This document shows, piece after piece, positions 46,224 to 55,940 of a stretch of 64,000 nt of DNA. Every line of letters starts with the position of its first letter. Within the stretch, counting starts at the first letter, position 1. The notes below the pieces were generated by a model. The model was not told the origin of the DNA. It ran no database searches and saw nothing but the letters and a program-made list of their open reading frames with translations. Origin of the DNA: Pleomorphomonas sp. PLEO (GTDB lineage Bacteria > Pseudomonadota > Alphaproteobacteria > Rhizobiales > Pleomorphomonadaceae); contig NZ_CP166625.1 of NCBI RefSeq assembly GCF_041320595.1, forward strand, positions 4,524,001 to 4,588,000, read 5' to 3'. The position numbers and the translations under genes were made by a program.

Positions 46224-46976
46224 TCAATAGCCGAGGTCGTGCGAAATGCCGGCACCGGTGACTTTCAGTTGCTCTATAAGCAACTTGAACTCGTCCATCG
46301 ACACGTTCTCGACCACCGTCGAGATGGAAATGGCTGCAACGAGCTTGCGGTCGTGTCCCCAGACGGGCACCGCCGCACAACGGCAGCCCCGGACATTTTC
46401 CTGCTCATCGACGGCAAAACCGTCTGACCGCACCCTGGCGAGCGCCGCTTCATACACGTCGCGCCGGGTAATCGTGTTCTCGGTGGAGCTTGCAAAATCA
46501 TAGCCATCGAGAGTCTTGCCGATGATGGCCGGCTGCTGGAAGGCGAGCAAGACTTTGCCGATCGCCGTTGTGTGGATCGGCATGCGCCGGCCAATCCTGG
46601 AATAGACGATGATGGAACGTGTCCCCTCGACCTTGTCGACGTAAACGCCTGATTTTCCATCGAGCACGCCCAGATGGACCGTCTGGCCCGTTTTCTCCGA
46701 CAGCTCTTCCAGATAGGGCCGCGCGACGGCGATGAAATCGCGCGAGCGTTGCACGAGATAGCCGCGCTCCAGGAGTTTCACGCCGAGGCGATAGGGGGCA
46801 TTGGATTCCGTCTGCTCGATATAACCTTGAGATTGCAAGGTCTTCAGAAGCGAATGCAGAGTGCTCTTGTGCAGCCCCGTCATCTGGCTGATCTCGGCCA
46901 GGTTGAGCTCCACCTTCTGTTCGCTGAAAAGCTCCAGGATATTGAGGGCGCGCTCCACGGCCTGAATTAGGGGCAT
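46224..46976 (-). CDS. IclR-family regulator of the sugar-acid operon
   Basis: 250 residues from ATG 46976 (MPLIQAVERALNILELFSEQ). The winged helix (NLAEISQMTGLHKSTLHSLL) is followed by the IclR effector domain, including MPIHTTAIGKVLLAF and GCRCAAVPVWGHDRKLVAAI. An extended frame to 47057 is rejected for lack of a start signal. It diverges from the aldolase-dehydratase-permease genes. E. coli controls its similar xylonate genes with an IclR protein (XynR/YagI), which supports the same role here. Confidence 0.93.
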   Translation of the reverse strand: MPLIQAVERALNILELFSEQKVELNLAEISQMTGLHKSTLHSLLKTLQSQGYIEQTESNAPYRLGVKLLERGYLVQRSRDFIAVARPYLEELSEKTGQTVHLGVLDGKSGVYVDKVEGTRSIIVYSRIGRRMPIHTTAIGKVLLAFQQPAIIGKTLDGYDFASSTENTITRRDVYEAALARVRSDGFAVDEQENVRGCRCAAVPVWGHDRKLVAAISISTVVENVSMDEFKLLIEQLKVTGAGISHDLGY

Positions 46977-47318
46977 CTCACGGCAACTCCGGCAGCAGGA
47001 CCAGAGCCTGCGATTCTTGAACTTAGTTCGATTAGTGCGCCGGCGATCGCAATCCAAGAGCGGAAGGAAGGCGGCGGCGCTAATCCGGCGCGTGACGCCT
47101 GAATTCCAGTCGACACTCCATTCTGGAAATTATCCTTTTCCAGCAGAAACATAGCACCCTTCGAACCATTCGCCTTCCGACGCGGCGGCTGAATGATGCG
47201 GGTCTTTGCCTACACAGCATCCCGGATTTACCGAACCATCCGCCGCCGCTAACGTACGACATTATAAAACATCGTTCTATAATGTAGAACGCCTAGATAT
47301 AAGGCTCAGGAGTTTCCG
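46977..47318. other. 342-bp divergent intergenic region with IclR-type operator
   Basis: It separates the IclR regulator from the aldolase gene. The proximal 70 bp before the aldolase hold nested inverted repeats (listed separately). The remaining 270 bp show no gene. Confidence 0.55.
47259..47290. promoter_or_regulatory. Nested palindromic operator upstream of the sugar-acid operon
   Basis: GTTCTA-TAATG-TAGAAC (47274-47290) is a perfect inverted repeat of the size IclR-family proteins bind. It overlaps a second one, ACATTATA (47259-47266) with TATAATGT (47278-47285). The cluster ends 28 bp before the aldolase ATG, so a bound regulator would block its promoter. Confidence 0.65.
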
Positions 47319-48227
47319 ATGGTAGCAACGCGTTTCGAAGGCATCATTCCGCCAGTATCGACCATCTTTACCGAGGCAGGCGCCTTCGACCCGAAGGGGC
47401 AGGCGCTGGTGATCGAGAAGCTAGTCGCCGCCGGGGTGGATGGCCTGTTCATTTGCGGCACCGGCGGCGAGTTCTCCCAGATGACCACCGCCGAGCGGAA
47501 GATGGTCGCCGAATTCGCGGTCAAGCAGGCGGCCGGTCGTGCCAAGGTGCTGGTCGGCGTCGGCTCCAACAATCCGCGTGAGGCCATTGAACTTACCGTG
47601 CACGCGGAAGCCATCGGTGCCGACGGCATCGTCGTGGTCAATCCCTCCTACTGGAAGGTCACCGAGCCGCGTCTGCTCAAGTATTTCACCGATATCGCCG
47701 CCGCGACCAAGCTGCCGGTACTGCTCTACAACATCCCCTTCCTTACCGGCCAGGATCTGACGCCCGCCTTCGTGAAGTCGGTGGTCGAGGCGGCACCCAA
47801 CGTGGTCGGCATCAAGGAGACAGTGGATTCCATCGGCCACATCCGCGAGATGATCAACGTCGTCAGCGCCGTTCGCCCCGGCTTCCAGGTGTTCGCCGGC
47901 TATGACGACCACCTGCTCACCACACTGATGCTAGGCGGCGCGGGGGCCATTTCGGCGAGCGGCAATTTCGCGCCGGAGCTGTCCATCGGCATCTTCAAAG
48001 CCTTCCGTGCCAGCGACTTCACCAAGGCCGTGGAGCTGCACAGCCGCCTGATCCGCCTTCCCTCGATGTACGGCCTCGACACGCCGTTCGTGAACGTGGT
48101 CAAGGAAGCGATGCGCCTCACCGGCCTCGACATCTCCACCTATTGCCTGCCGCCCGCCGGCCCGCTCGCCGCTGACAAGCTCGCCCGCCTCGCCGACCTG
48201 CTGAAGCGGGCCGGACTCGTCAAATAA
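47319..48227 (+). CDS. DapA/NAL-family aldolase, probable 2-keto-3-deoxy-sugar-acid aldolase
   Basis: A 302-residue class I aldolase of the dihydrodipicolinate synthase family. The Schiff-base lysine is K166 ([10 protein letters not shown]), the catalytic tyrosine Y137 ([10 protein letters not shown]) and the carboxylate-binding loop GTGGEFSQM. Placed 28 bp before a YjhG/YagF-type dehydratase, it corresponds to E. coli YjhH/YagE, which cleave 2-keto-3-deoxypentonate to pyruvate and glycolaldehyde. Dehydratase and aldolase together form a non-phosphorylative sugar-acid route. The exact chain length of the substrate is inferred from the partner gene. Confidence 0.88.
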   Translation: MVATRFEGIIPPVSTIFTEAGAFDPKGQALVIEKLVAAGVDGLFICGTGGEFSQMTTAERKMVAEFAVKQAAGRAKVLVGVGSNNPREAIELTVHAEAIGADGIVVVNPSYWKVTEPRLLKYFTDIAAATKLPVLLYNIPFLTGQDLTPAFVKSVVEAAPNVVGIKETVDSIGHIREMINVVSAVRPGFQVFAGYDDHLLTTLMLGGAGAISASGNFAPELSIGIFKAFRASDFTKAVELHSRLIRLPSMYGLDTPFVNVVKEAMRLTGLDISTYCLPPAGPLAADKLARLADLLKRAGLVK

Positions 48228-48255
48228 TCAAACAGCCCTTGGAGGGAGGATCCTC

Positions 48256-50232
48256 ATGTCCATCAAGGAAATCTACGACGAGAGCAACGAGACGATCTAC
48301 GCCTCGGCAACCAATGCTCCAGGCCCCGCTGGCAAATTGCCGCTGACGCCGGACATGCTGATCAACCGCCCGAGTGGCGATATCTTCGGCATGACGCTCA
48401 ACGCCGGCATGGGCTGGGACCCGGCAAAGCTCAACGGCAAGGAAGTGCTGGTGATCGGCGTCACCGGCGGCATTCGCGGCGCCGACGGCAAGCCGGTGGC
48501 GCTCGGTCTGCATACCGGCCATTACGAGACGCCGCTTCAGTTCGAAGCGGCGGCCCGCGAGGTCGCCAAGGCCGGTGGCGTTCCCTACGCCGCCTATGTG
48601 AGCGACCCTTGCGATGGTCGCACGCAGGGCACCACTGGCATGTTCGACTCCCTGCCCTACCGCAATGACGCAGCCATCGTCTTCCGTCGGCTGATCCGTT
48701 CGACGCCGGTGCGCAAGGCCGTCATTGGCATCGCCGCCTGCGATAAGGGCTTGCCGGCGTTGATGATGGCGCTGGCCGCCCAGCACGACCTGCCGACCAT
48801 TCTCGTGCCCGGTGGCGCCACGCTGATGCCGACCAAGGGCGAGGATGCCGGCAAGGTGCAGACCATCGGTGCCCGTTTCGCCAACGGCGAATTGACGCTG
48901 GAAGAGGCCAGTGAACTCGGCTGCCGGGCCTGCGCTTCGGCCGGTGGCGGTTGCCAATTCCTCGGCACCGCCGGCACGTCGCAGGTGGTTTCCGAGGGGC
49001 TCGGCATCGCCCTGCCGCACTCGGCGCTGTCGCCGTCCGGCCAACCGGTCTGGCTGGAGATCGCCCGCCAGTCGGCTCGAGCGGTGCTTCAGCTCGAAGA
49101 GCGCGGTATCACCACCAAGGACATCCTCACGCCGAAGGCAATCGAGAACGCAATGGTGGTACACGCCGCCTTCGGCGGATCGACCAACCTGCTGCTGCAC
49201 ATTCCGGCTATCGCCCATGCGGCCGGACTGCCCATGCCATCAGTCGACGACTGGACGGCGGTGAACCGGCGGGTGCCGCGCCTCGTCAGCGTCATTCCCA
49301 ACGGCCCCATCTACCACCCCACCGTCCGCGCCTTCATGGCGGGCGGCGTGCCGGAAGTGATGCTGCACCTCCGGGCGCTCGGCCTTCTCAACCTCGACGT
49401 TCTCACCGTGACCGGCGAGACGCTCGGCGCCAATCTCGACTGGTGGGAGACGTCCGAACGCCGCCGCCGCTTCCGCGAGTTGCTGCAAAAGCAGGACGGC
49501 GTCAGCCCTGACGACGTGATCATGCCGCCAGCCAAGGCGGCGGCTCGCGGCCTGACGTCCACCATCACCTTCCCCGTCGGCAACATCGCGCCGGAGGGTT
49601 CGGTCATCAAGTCGACGGCCATCGACCCCTCGGTGATCGGCGAAGACGGCGTCTACCGCCACAAGGCCAAGGCCAAGATCTTCGTTTCCGAGGTCGACGC
49701 CATCCACGCCATCAAGTCCGGCAAGATCGTCGCCGGCGACCTGATGGTGTTGATCGGTGCCGGACCGTCAGGTACCGGCATGGAGGAAACCTACCAGGTC
49801 ACCTCCGCCCTGAAGCACCTGTCCTACGGCAAGCACGTGGCATTGGTCACCGACGCTCGCTTCTCGGGTGTGTCCACCGGCGCTTGCGTCGGTCATGTCG
49901 GACCGGAAGCGTTGGCCGGCGGCCCTATTGGCAAGCTGTGCGATGGCGACGTCGTCGAGATGGTTGTCGACTGCCGCAAGCTGACCGGATCGCTGAACTT
50001 CCTGGGCACTGAGGACAAGCCTGTTACGGCCGAGGAAGGTGCCGCCATCCTGGCCGCTCGTCCGCGGCATCCGGACCTGGCGCCGCAGGCCGAATTGCCC
50101 GACGACACCCGTCTCTGGGCGGCGTTGCAGGCGGCGAGCGGCGGCACGTGGCGAGGCTGCGTCTATGACGCTGACAGGATTATCGAAGTGCTCGAAGCCG
50201 GCCGCGCCGCGCTAGCTGCCAAAGCGAACTAA
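48256..50232 (+). CDS. yjhG: YjhG/YagF-family D-xylonate dehydratase
   Basis: 658 residues, the length of the YjhG/YagF branch of the IlvD/Edd family, which is longer than IlvD or Edd. Characteristic stretches include [20 protein letters not shown] near the N-terminus, [20 protein letters not shown], the cysteine-rich [20 protein letters not shown] and [20 protein letters not shown]. The predicted reaction is dehydration of D-xylonate to 2-keto-3-deoxy-D-xylonate. GGAGGGAGG precedes the start. Its neighbours, an aldolase and a GntP permease, match the E. coli yjhFGH set. Confidence 0.93.
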   Translation: MSIKEIYDESNETIYASATNAPGPAGKLPLTPDMLINRPSGDIFGMTLNAGMGWDPAKLNGKEVLVIGVTGGIRGADGKPVALGLHTGHYETPLQFEAAAREVAKAGGVPYAAYVSDPCDGRTQGTTGMFDSLPYRNDAAIVFRRLIRSTPVRKAVIGIAACDKGLPALMMALAAQHDLPTILVPGGATLMPTKGEDAGKVQTIGARFANGELTLEEASELGCRACASAGGGCQFLGTAGTSQVVSEGLGIALPHSALSPSGQPVWLEIARQSARAVLQLEERGITTKDILTPKAIENAMVVHAAFGGSTNLLLHIPAIAHAAGLPMPSVDDWTAVNRRVPRLVSVIPNGPIYHPTVRAFMAGGVPEVMLHLRALGLLNLDVLTVTGETLGANLDWWETSERRRRFRELLQKQDGVSPDDVIMPPAKAAARGLTSTITFPVGNIAPEGSVIKSTAIDPSVIGEDGVYRHKAKAKIFVSEVDAIHAIKSGKIVAGDLMVLIGAGPSGTGMEETYQVTSALKHLSYGKHVALVTDARFSGVSTGACVGHVGPEALAGGPIGKLCDGDVVEMVVDCRKLTGSLNFLGTEDKPVTAEEGAAILAARPRHPDLAPQAELPDDTRLWAALQAASGGTWRGCVYDADRIIEVLEAGRAALAAKAN

Positions 50233-50447
50233 GGAACGCGGGGGAGAGGCAACGTCTCTCTCCCGAGAGTCCGCCGGCACTCCGAGCCGGTGCAAGTGGA
50301 GGGCACGGCGGCCGAGGGGGCCGGCCGTCCATCCGAACAACGCGACAGGCCAGAGGCACCGGAGCGGCGACACCGCCGATCCGGCGTGGGTGGCCTGTTG
50401 TCTCGCCGGCCGGACCGGCACCGCAAACCAAACCAAGGGAAGAGGAA

Positions 50448-51797
50448 ATGCCTTTAGTCATCGTTGTCGCCGGCATCGTGCTGCTGCTGGTTCTGATCAT
50501 GAAGCTGAAACTGAATACGTTCGTTTCGCTGATCATCGTCTCCTTCTGCGTCGCGCTGGCTCTCGGCCTGCCGCTCGACAAGGTGGTGAAATCCATCGAG
50601 AGCGGCCTCGGCGGCACGCTCGGCCACATCGCGCTGATCTTCGGCCTCGGCGCCATGCTGGGTCGGCTGATCTCCGACGCCGGTGGCGCCCAACGCATCG
50701 CCGTGACACTGATCGAGAAGTTCGGCGAGCGAAACGTGCAGTGGGCGGTGGTCGTCGCCTCGTTCATCATCGGCATTGCGCTGTTCTTCGAAGTCGGTCT
50801 GGTGCTGCTGGTGCCGATCGTGCTGACCATGGCCAAGCAGATGAAGCTGTCGCCGCTGCATCTTGGCGTGCCGATGTGCGCCGCGCTGCTGGCCACCCAC
50901 GCCTTCCTGCCGCCGCACCCCGGCCCGACGGTGATTGCCGGCGAATACGGCGCCGACATTGGGCAGGTTCTGGTCTATGGCATCCTTATCGCCATTCCGG
51001 CGGTGATCATCGCCGGCCCGATCTATAACGCCATCGCCAAGCGGATCGTGCCGTCGGGCTTCGCCAAGCGCGCCGATCTTGAAGCGATCGGCTCCTTCAA
51101 GACCCTCGACCTCGACAAGACTCCGGCCTTCGGCATCTCCGTGCTCACCGCCATGCTGCCGGTGATCATGATGTCGGTGGCTGCCATCATCGCGGTGATC
51201 CGCAGCGAGGCCGGCATTGCCGACAATACAGGCTTCGCCGTCATCCGCCTGGTGGGCGACGCCTCGGTGTCGATGGTGGTGTCGCTACTGTTCGCCATGT
51301 GGACCATGGGCGTCAAACGCAACATCCCCGTCAAGGACGTCATGGCCTCCTGCGCCTCGGCGGCAAGCCATATCGGCATGATGCTGCTGATCATCGGTGG
51401 CGGCGGCGCCTTCAAGCAGGTGCTGATCGACGGCGGCGTCGGCAAGTATGTGGCCGACCTGTTCGCCGGTTCGAACGCTTCGCCGCTGATCTTCGCCTGG
51501 GGTGTCGCAGCGCTGCTGCGCATCTCGCTCGGCTCGGCGACGGTTGCCGCCATCTCGACGGCTGGCCTCGTCATCCCAATGCTGGCGACGCACAACGTCA
51601 ACCTTGCCTTGGTGACGCTGGCCACCGGCGCGGGCTCGGCCATCTGCAGCCACGTCAACGACGCCGGCTTCTGGATGTTCAAGGAGTATTTCGGCCTGAC
51701 GATGAAGGAGACCTTCGGCACGTGGACGGTTCTCTCCACGCTCGTCTCGGTGATCGGCCTTATCGGCGTCCTGGTGCTGGAAGGCTTCGTCGGCTAA
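50448..51797 (+). CDS. GntP-family sugar-acid:H+ symporter
   Basis: 449 residues, with about 12-14 hydrophobic helices starting from the first residues (IVVAGIVLLLVLIMKL). GntP signatures are visible: FGLGAMLGRLISDAGGAQRI, ATHAFLPPHPGPTVIAGEYG and GSATVAAISTAGLVI, with GSAICSHVNDAGFWMFKEYF near the C-terminus. The family imports gluconate and related aldonates. The context (xylonate dehydratase, aldolase) suggests a pentonate such as xylonate, as for YjhF. GGAAGAGGAA precedes the start. A terminator follows at 51824. Confidence 0.93.
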   Translation: MPLVIVVAGIVLLLVLIMKLKLNTFVSLIIVSFCVALALGLPLDKVVKSIESGLGGTLGHIALIFGLGAMLGRLISDAGGAQRIAVTLIEKFGERNVQWAVVVASFIIGIALFFEVGLVLLVPIVLTMAKQMKLSPLHLGVPMCAALLATHAFLPPHPGPTVIAGEYGADIGQVLVYGILIAIPAVIIAGPIYNAIAKRIVPSGFAKRADLEAIGSFKTLDLDKTPAFGISVLTAMLPVIMMSVAAIIAVIRSEAGIADNTGFAVIRLVGDASVSMVVSLLFAMWTMGVKRNIPVKDVMASCASAASHIGMMLLIIGGGGAFKQVLIDGGVGKYVADLFAGSNASPLIFAWGVAALLRISLGSATVAAISTAGLVIPMLATHNVNLALVTLATGAGSAICSHVNDAGFWMFKEYFGLTMKETFGTWTVLSTLVSVIGLIGVLVLEGFVG

Positions 51798-51823
51798 CGG
51801 CAGGCCAAGGTTTGAGAGTGTTG

Positions 51824-51848
51824 GCGGTCGCGACAATGTCGCGACCGC
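51824..51848. terminator. Terminator after the GntP gene
   Basis: GCGGTCGCGAC (51824-51834) pairs with GTCGCGACCGC (51838-51848) around AAT, followed by TTTCTATT. An 11-bp perfect stem between convergent genes, probably acting on both. Confidence 0.85.
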
Positions 51849-51871
51849 TTTCTATTCCGAGGTGTCCTCGC

Positions 51872-52870
51872 TCAGCCGGACTTGTTCGCCTCGCTGGGAT
51901 AGATCACGCCGATCTGCTTTCTGATGGCGTCGAGTGTTTCCATGATGGCGACGCTTTGCTCGAGCGGCAGAATGGGGCTGGTCCGCTCGCCCGCGGCGAC
52001 CAACCGCTCAAGTTCGACGGCCTGGAAGTGCATGCCGCGCCCCTTCATTTCGGCCGGCTTGAACTCCTCGAGCAGGTTCTTCTGGCTATCGTAGATGCGG
52101 AAACTGGTCGGCGTGTACCAGACCCCGTCGATCTCGACGTGGCCTTCCGTGCCGTTGATTTCGGCGCGATTGCTGCCCGGCGCATCGCTGGCGGACACTG
52201 TCAAAGCGCTGGCGCCGTTCGCATAGCGGAACAGGGTAGACACCTCAGCATCGGCGCCGGTCGACTTCAGGCGGCCCGAAGCAAGAACCTCACTCGGTTG
52301 CCCCAGAATGTCGAAAGCAAAGGAGATCGGATAGATGCCCAGATCCAACAAAGCGCCGCCGCCGAGTTCCAGCGCGTTGAGGCGGTGGTTCGGGTCGTCG
52401 GGCAAGTCCTGAGTGTGAGTTGCCAAGAGAGTGCGGATCTCGCCGATCATCCCGCTGGCCAATGCCTCGCGCAGCCGGACCATATGTGGCAGAAAGCGTG
52501 TCCACATGGCCTCAAGAACGACGACGTCGTGCTTGCGTGAAAGTTGGAGGAGATGGCGAGCCTCCGCGCCGGTCAGCGTGAAGGACTTTTCGATGAGGAC
52601 GTGCTTGCCTTCGGCAATGCAGAGCTCCGCTGCGCTGGCATGGAAGGGGTGCGGTGTCGCAATGTAGACGACATCGACCTCTGGATCGGCGGCAAGCGCC
52701 TCGTAACTGCCATGCGACCTGGGGATGCCGTGTTTGGTGGCGAAGGCGACCGCCTTTTCGATGGACCGCGAGCCAACCGCCGTCACCTCGATTTCGTTGT
52801 CGAGGAGATCCTGGACAAAGAGATCGGCGATCCACCCGGTCGCCAGAATGCCCCAACGTAACTTGGCCAT
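51872..52870 (-). CDS. Gfo/Idh/MocA-family oxidoreductase
   Basis: 332 residues from ATG 52870 (MAKLRWGILATGWIADLFVQ), with GGGAGAGG upstream. The Rossmann domain includes VDVVYIATPHPFHASAAELC and the family motif CIAEGKHVLIEKSFTLTG (EK pair). The C-terminal beta-sheet domain starts near VLEAMWTRFLPHM and includes GGGALLDLGIYPISFAFDIL. It is an NAD(P)-dependent dehydrogenase for a sugar, inositol or derived compound; the substrate is unknown. It is convergent with the GntP operon and may not be functionally tied to it. Confidence 0.92.
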   Translation of the reverse strand: MAKLRWGILATGWIADLFVQDLLDNEIEVTAVGSRSIEKAVAFATKHGIPRSHGSYEALAADPEVDVVYIATPHPFHASAAELCIAEGKHVLIEKSFTLTGAEARHLLQLSRKHDVVVLEAMWTRFLPHMVRLREALASGMIGEIRTLLATHTQDLPDDPNHRLNALELGGGALLDLGIYPISFAFDILGQPSEVLASGRLKSTGADAEVSTLFRYANGASALTVSASDAPGSNRAEINGTEGHVEIDGVWYTPTSFRIYDSQKNLLEEFKPAEMKGRGMHFQAVELERLVAAGERTSPILPLEQSVAIMETLDAIRKQIGVIYPSEANKSG

Positions 52871-52991
52871 GGATTGCCTCTCCCTTCGTCCCCTCGGAGC
52901 GTATCGATCGGGTCGGTCAATGGACCCACCGAATGTCATCGGGAAGAGCCTCGCATTTATCTGACAAAAGGTCGAGGCTGACGACGGGGGA

Positions 52992-53408
52992 CTACTCCCC
53001 GATATCGATCTCCACCGAAGTCACGGAACGAGGGGCGGCACCATGGAAGACCGCCTCAATGTTGTTGCCGTCCGGATCGAGCAGGAAGGCCGCGTAATAG
53101 CCGGGCTGGTAGGATCGCTCTCCCGGTCCGCCGTTATCGCGGCCGCCAGCGGCCAGCCCAGCCTGATGGAACAGCCTGACAACCTCCTGGTCGTTCGCCT
53201 GGAACGCCAGATGCACGTGCGTCGCCGCGCTTTCATCCTCTCCCAATGCGTCGATCCAGAGTTCATCGCAGGCAAGATGCCAGTCGTCGTCGGCCAGAAG
53301 CGGAATATCGAGCGCGCCGAGCGCTGCGCGATAGAATTTCGCCGTGGCGGGAAGGTCCCTGGCCCTGAGTTGGATATGGTCGATCAGGCGGCCTCGGTGC
53401 AGTATCAT
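52992..53408 (-). CDS. VOC-family (glyoxalase/dioxygenase-like) protein
   Basis: 138 residues from ATG 53408 (MILHRGRLIDHIQLRARDLP, GGGAG upstream). The paired beta-alpha-beta-beta-beta modules of the vicinal-oxygen-chelate fold are visible, with metal ligands suggested by IDHIQLRARDL, THVHLAFQAND and DPDGNNIEAVFHGA. It could be a lyase, dioxygenase or antibiotic-binding protein; the sequence does not decide. A longer frame to 53495 lacks a start signal. Confidence 0.88.
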   Translation of the reverse strand: MILHRGRLIDHIQLRARDLPATAKFYRAALGALDIPLLADDDWHLACDELWIDALGEDESAATHVHLAFQANDQEVVRLFHQAGLAAGGRDNGGPGERSYQPGYYAAFLLDPDGNNIEAVFHGAAPRSVTSVEIDIGE

Positions 53409-53531
53409 GCTGAACTCCCTGGGCCGAGCTTTGCTTGTCGGACAGACTCGGCAGCATTCATGACGGCGAATGCTACCGCGGCCTGCTGTCAGCATGCGTC
53501 ACCAGAGGGCCGGTTGCGATGCGCCATTGCC

Positions 53532-54569
53532 TCATCCAGCTATCGGCGGGTTGAGGCGGGCGAAGCCTTCCTGCCGTCTATACGGAAAGTGCGGATAGGG
53601 AGCGGCGACAGCACTGGCCTCATCCAGCCTGGCGATTTGCTCGACGGTAAGCGCCCAGCCGATGGCGCCGAGGTTCTGGCGTAGCTGATCTTCGTTGCGG
53701 GCGCCGATGATGACGGACGACACGGTCGGCCGCCGGATCAGCCAGTTGAGCGCGACTTGCGGCACGGTCTTGCCCACCTCGGCGGCAACCTCCTCCAGCG
53801 CCTCGACGACACGATAGAGGTGTTCGTCTTCCACCGGCGGCCCGTAGCTTGCCGTGTCATGCAGGCGGCTTCCCTCGGGCAAGGGCATACCGCGTTTGAT
53901 CTTTCCGGTCAGTCGACCCCAGCCCAGCGGGCTCCATACCAACGCCCCGAGCCCCTGATCGGCGCCAAGCGGCATCAAATCCCATTCGTAATCGCGGCCG
54001 ATCAGCGAGTAATAGACCTGATTGGCGACATAGCGCGGCCAGCCATGGCGATCGGCAACGGCCAGAGCTTTCATGATCTGCCAGCCGGAGAAATTCGATA
54101 CACCGACGTAACGGACCTTACCGGATCGCACGAGCGTATCGAGCGTGGACAGCACCTCCTCCACCGGCGTCGCCGCGTCGAAGGCATGCAGTTGCAGGAG
54201 ATCGATATAGTCGGTGCCGAGCCGCTTCAGCGCGTTCTCGACGGCACGGATCAGGCGGAAGCGCGACGAACCCGCATCATTCGGGCCATCGCCCATCGGC
54301 AGGCTGGTCTTGGTCGAGATGAGCGCGCTGTCGCGTCGTCCTTTGAGGGCGGCACCAAGCACCTCCTCGGACGCGCCGGAGGAATAGACGTCGGCCGTAT
54401 CGAACAGGTTGACGCCGGCCTCCAGGCAAATGTCGAGGAGACGGCGCGCCTCTTCGACGTCGGTATTGCCCCAGGCGCCGAACAACGGCCCTGTACCGCC
54501 AAATGTGCCGGTACCCAAACTCAAGACCGGCACCTTGAGGCCGGAGCGTCCGAGAAAACGATAGTCCAT
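53532..54569 (-). CDS. Aldo/keto reductase
   Basis: 345 residues from ATG 54569 (MDYRFLGRSGLKVPVLSLGT). The (beta/alpha)8 AKR pattern shows the catalytic Asp/Tyr segment NLFDTADVYSSGASEEVLGA, the Lys in LISTKTSLPMGDG and the His in DYIDLLQLHAFD. The NADPH site GARNEDQLRQNLGAI lies near the C-terminus. The upstream gene in the same direction is an MFS transporter 97 bp away, and a LysR regulator diverges from that, so the three may form one detoxification or metabolite-handling unit. Confidence 0.93.
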   Translation of the reverse strand: MDYRFLGRSGLKVPVLSLGTGTFGGTGPLFGAWGNTDVEEARRLLDICLEAGVNLFDTADVYSSGASEEVLGAALKGRRDSALISTKTSLPMGDGPNDAGSSRFRLIRAVENALKRLGTDYIDLLQLHAFDAATPVEEVLSTLDTLVRSGKVRYVGVSNFSGWQIMKALAVADRHGWPRYVANQVYYSLIGRDYEWDLMPLGADQGLGALVWSPLGWGRLTGKIKRGMPLPEGSRLHDTASYGPPVEDEHLYRVVEALEEVAAEVGKTVPQVALNWLIRRPTVSSVIIGARNEDQLRQNLGAIGWALTVEQIARLDEASAVAAPYPHFPYRRQEGFARLNPPIAG

Positions 54570-54666
54570 GGAATGGTCCTTTCTGAGGATCGACGGGAAA
54601 AGTTCGGCGGCCAGCCACTCCTTGGCAACTCGCAAGGGCTTCTGCCGGCATGGGGCATTTTCTGTG

Positions 54667-55839
54667 TCAGGTTGATGGATAAACCTGGGTCGAGCGACGG
54701 CTGACCGTGACTGCCATCAGAGCGACGACGACCGCCGCCACCGGGAACAACGCCGCGACCAGCGGCACGAAGGCGAGGCCGGGGCCATGGTCGATCACCT
54801 CACCACCTGCCCAGGCACCAATGGCGTTGCCGAGATTGAAAGCAGCGATATTCAAAGATGAAGCGAGGTTCTGGCCGGCGCCCTCCGCCTTTGATAGCAC
54901 CCACATCTGGAGTGGCGCGACGGTGGCAAAACCGGCGGCACCGAGCAACCCGGTGAGTAGGACCGCCGCGATGGGCGAGCCGAGACCTAGCGTCATCGCC
55001 GCCAGAACCAGAGCCAGCGCGATCAGCGTGCCGAACACCGCGGCAAGAACGCCCCGATCCCCTAGTCTGCCGCCAACGAGATTGCCAACGACCAGCCCGC
55101 CACCGAAGACGAGCAGGATGGGCGACACGGCCGCCTCACTGAAGCCGCTGATGCGGGTCAGCATCGGAGCGATGTAGGTGAAGACCGCGAAGACTCCGGC
55201 ATAGCCGAGAACCGTGGTGAGGAGACCAAGCAGCACGGGTACGCGGAGGATGGCTGCAAGGTCGGCTCGCCAATCTTCAGCGTCGGTTGGCCGGTCATCC
55301 CTGGGTACGAAGAGCGCGATGACCGCGAAAGCGGCAAGCCCGACCAGGGTTACGGCAGCGAAAGTCGCGCGCCATCCAAACTGCTGGCCGATCCATGTTC
55401 CGAGCGGTACCCCGAGAATGTTGGCAACCGTCAGTCCGGTGAACATCACAGCGATAGCCGATGCCTTGCGATCAGGAGAAACAAGGCCTGTCGCCACCAC
55501 AGATCCAACCCCAAAGAAGGTGCCATGGGCGAGCGCGGTCAACACCCGCGCAGCCATGAGGAATCCATAGCCCGGCGCCAGGGCGCAGGCGGCGTTGCCG
55601 GCGATAAAGACGACCATCAGGGCGAGCAGCACGGTCTTGCGCGGCCAGCGCGCGGTCAAGACCGTCAGGACCGGCGCGCCAACGACGACACCGAGCGCAT
55701 AACCCGAGATCAGTAGACCCGCCGTAGCGATCGAGACGCCGAAATCGGCGCCGACCTCCAGCAGCAATCCCATGATGACAAATTCCGTGACGCCGATGCC
55801 AAAAGCACCGGCTGTCAGGGCGTAAAGAGCTAACGGCAT
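54667..55839 (-). CDS. MFS transporter, DHA1 (AraJ-like) family
   Basis: 390 residues from ATG 55839 (MPLALYALTAGAFGIGVTEF), giving twelve predicted membrane helices. The longer frame to 55941 adds a polar N-terminus overlapping the LysR start and is rejected. The typical DHA1 start GAFGIGVTEFVIMGLL and the loop 2-3 motif (LTVLTARWPRKTVLLALMVV) place it with AraJ/YdhP-like drug or sugar efflux proteins. The substrate is unknown. The divergent LysR gene is the probable regulator. Confidence 0.9.
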   Translation of the reverse strand: MPLALYALTAGAFGIGVTEFVIMGLLLEVGADFGVSIATAGLLISGYALGVVVGAPVLTVLTARWPRKTVLLALMVVFIAGNAACALAPGYGFLMAARVLTALAHGTFFGVGSVVATGLVSPDRKASAIAVMFTGLTVANILGVPLGTWIGQQFGWRATFAAVTLVGLAAFAVIALFVPRDDRPTDAEDWRADLAAILRVPVLLGLLTTVLGYAGVFAVFTYIAPMLTRISGFSEAAVSPILLVFGGGLVVGNLVGGRLGDRGVLAAVFGTLIALALVLAAMTLGLGSPIAAVLLTGLLGAAGFATVAPLQMWVLSKAEGAGQNLASSLNIAAFNLGNAIGAWAGGEVIDHGPGLAFVPLVAALFPVAAVVVALMAVTVSRRSTQVYPST

Positions 55840-55940
55840 GATCTGACCCACTGGGTTGATATCGGTGGGCAGAAGATAGACGTCGCATCGTACGTGATAT
55901 AGAATGCCTATTGGAACATCACCTATGAATTGAAGGAACA

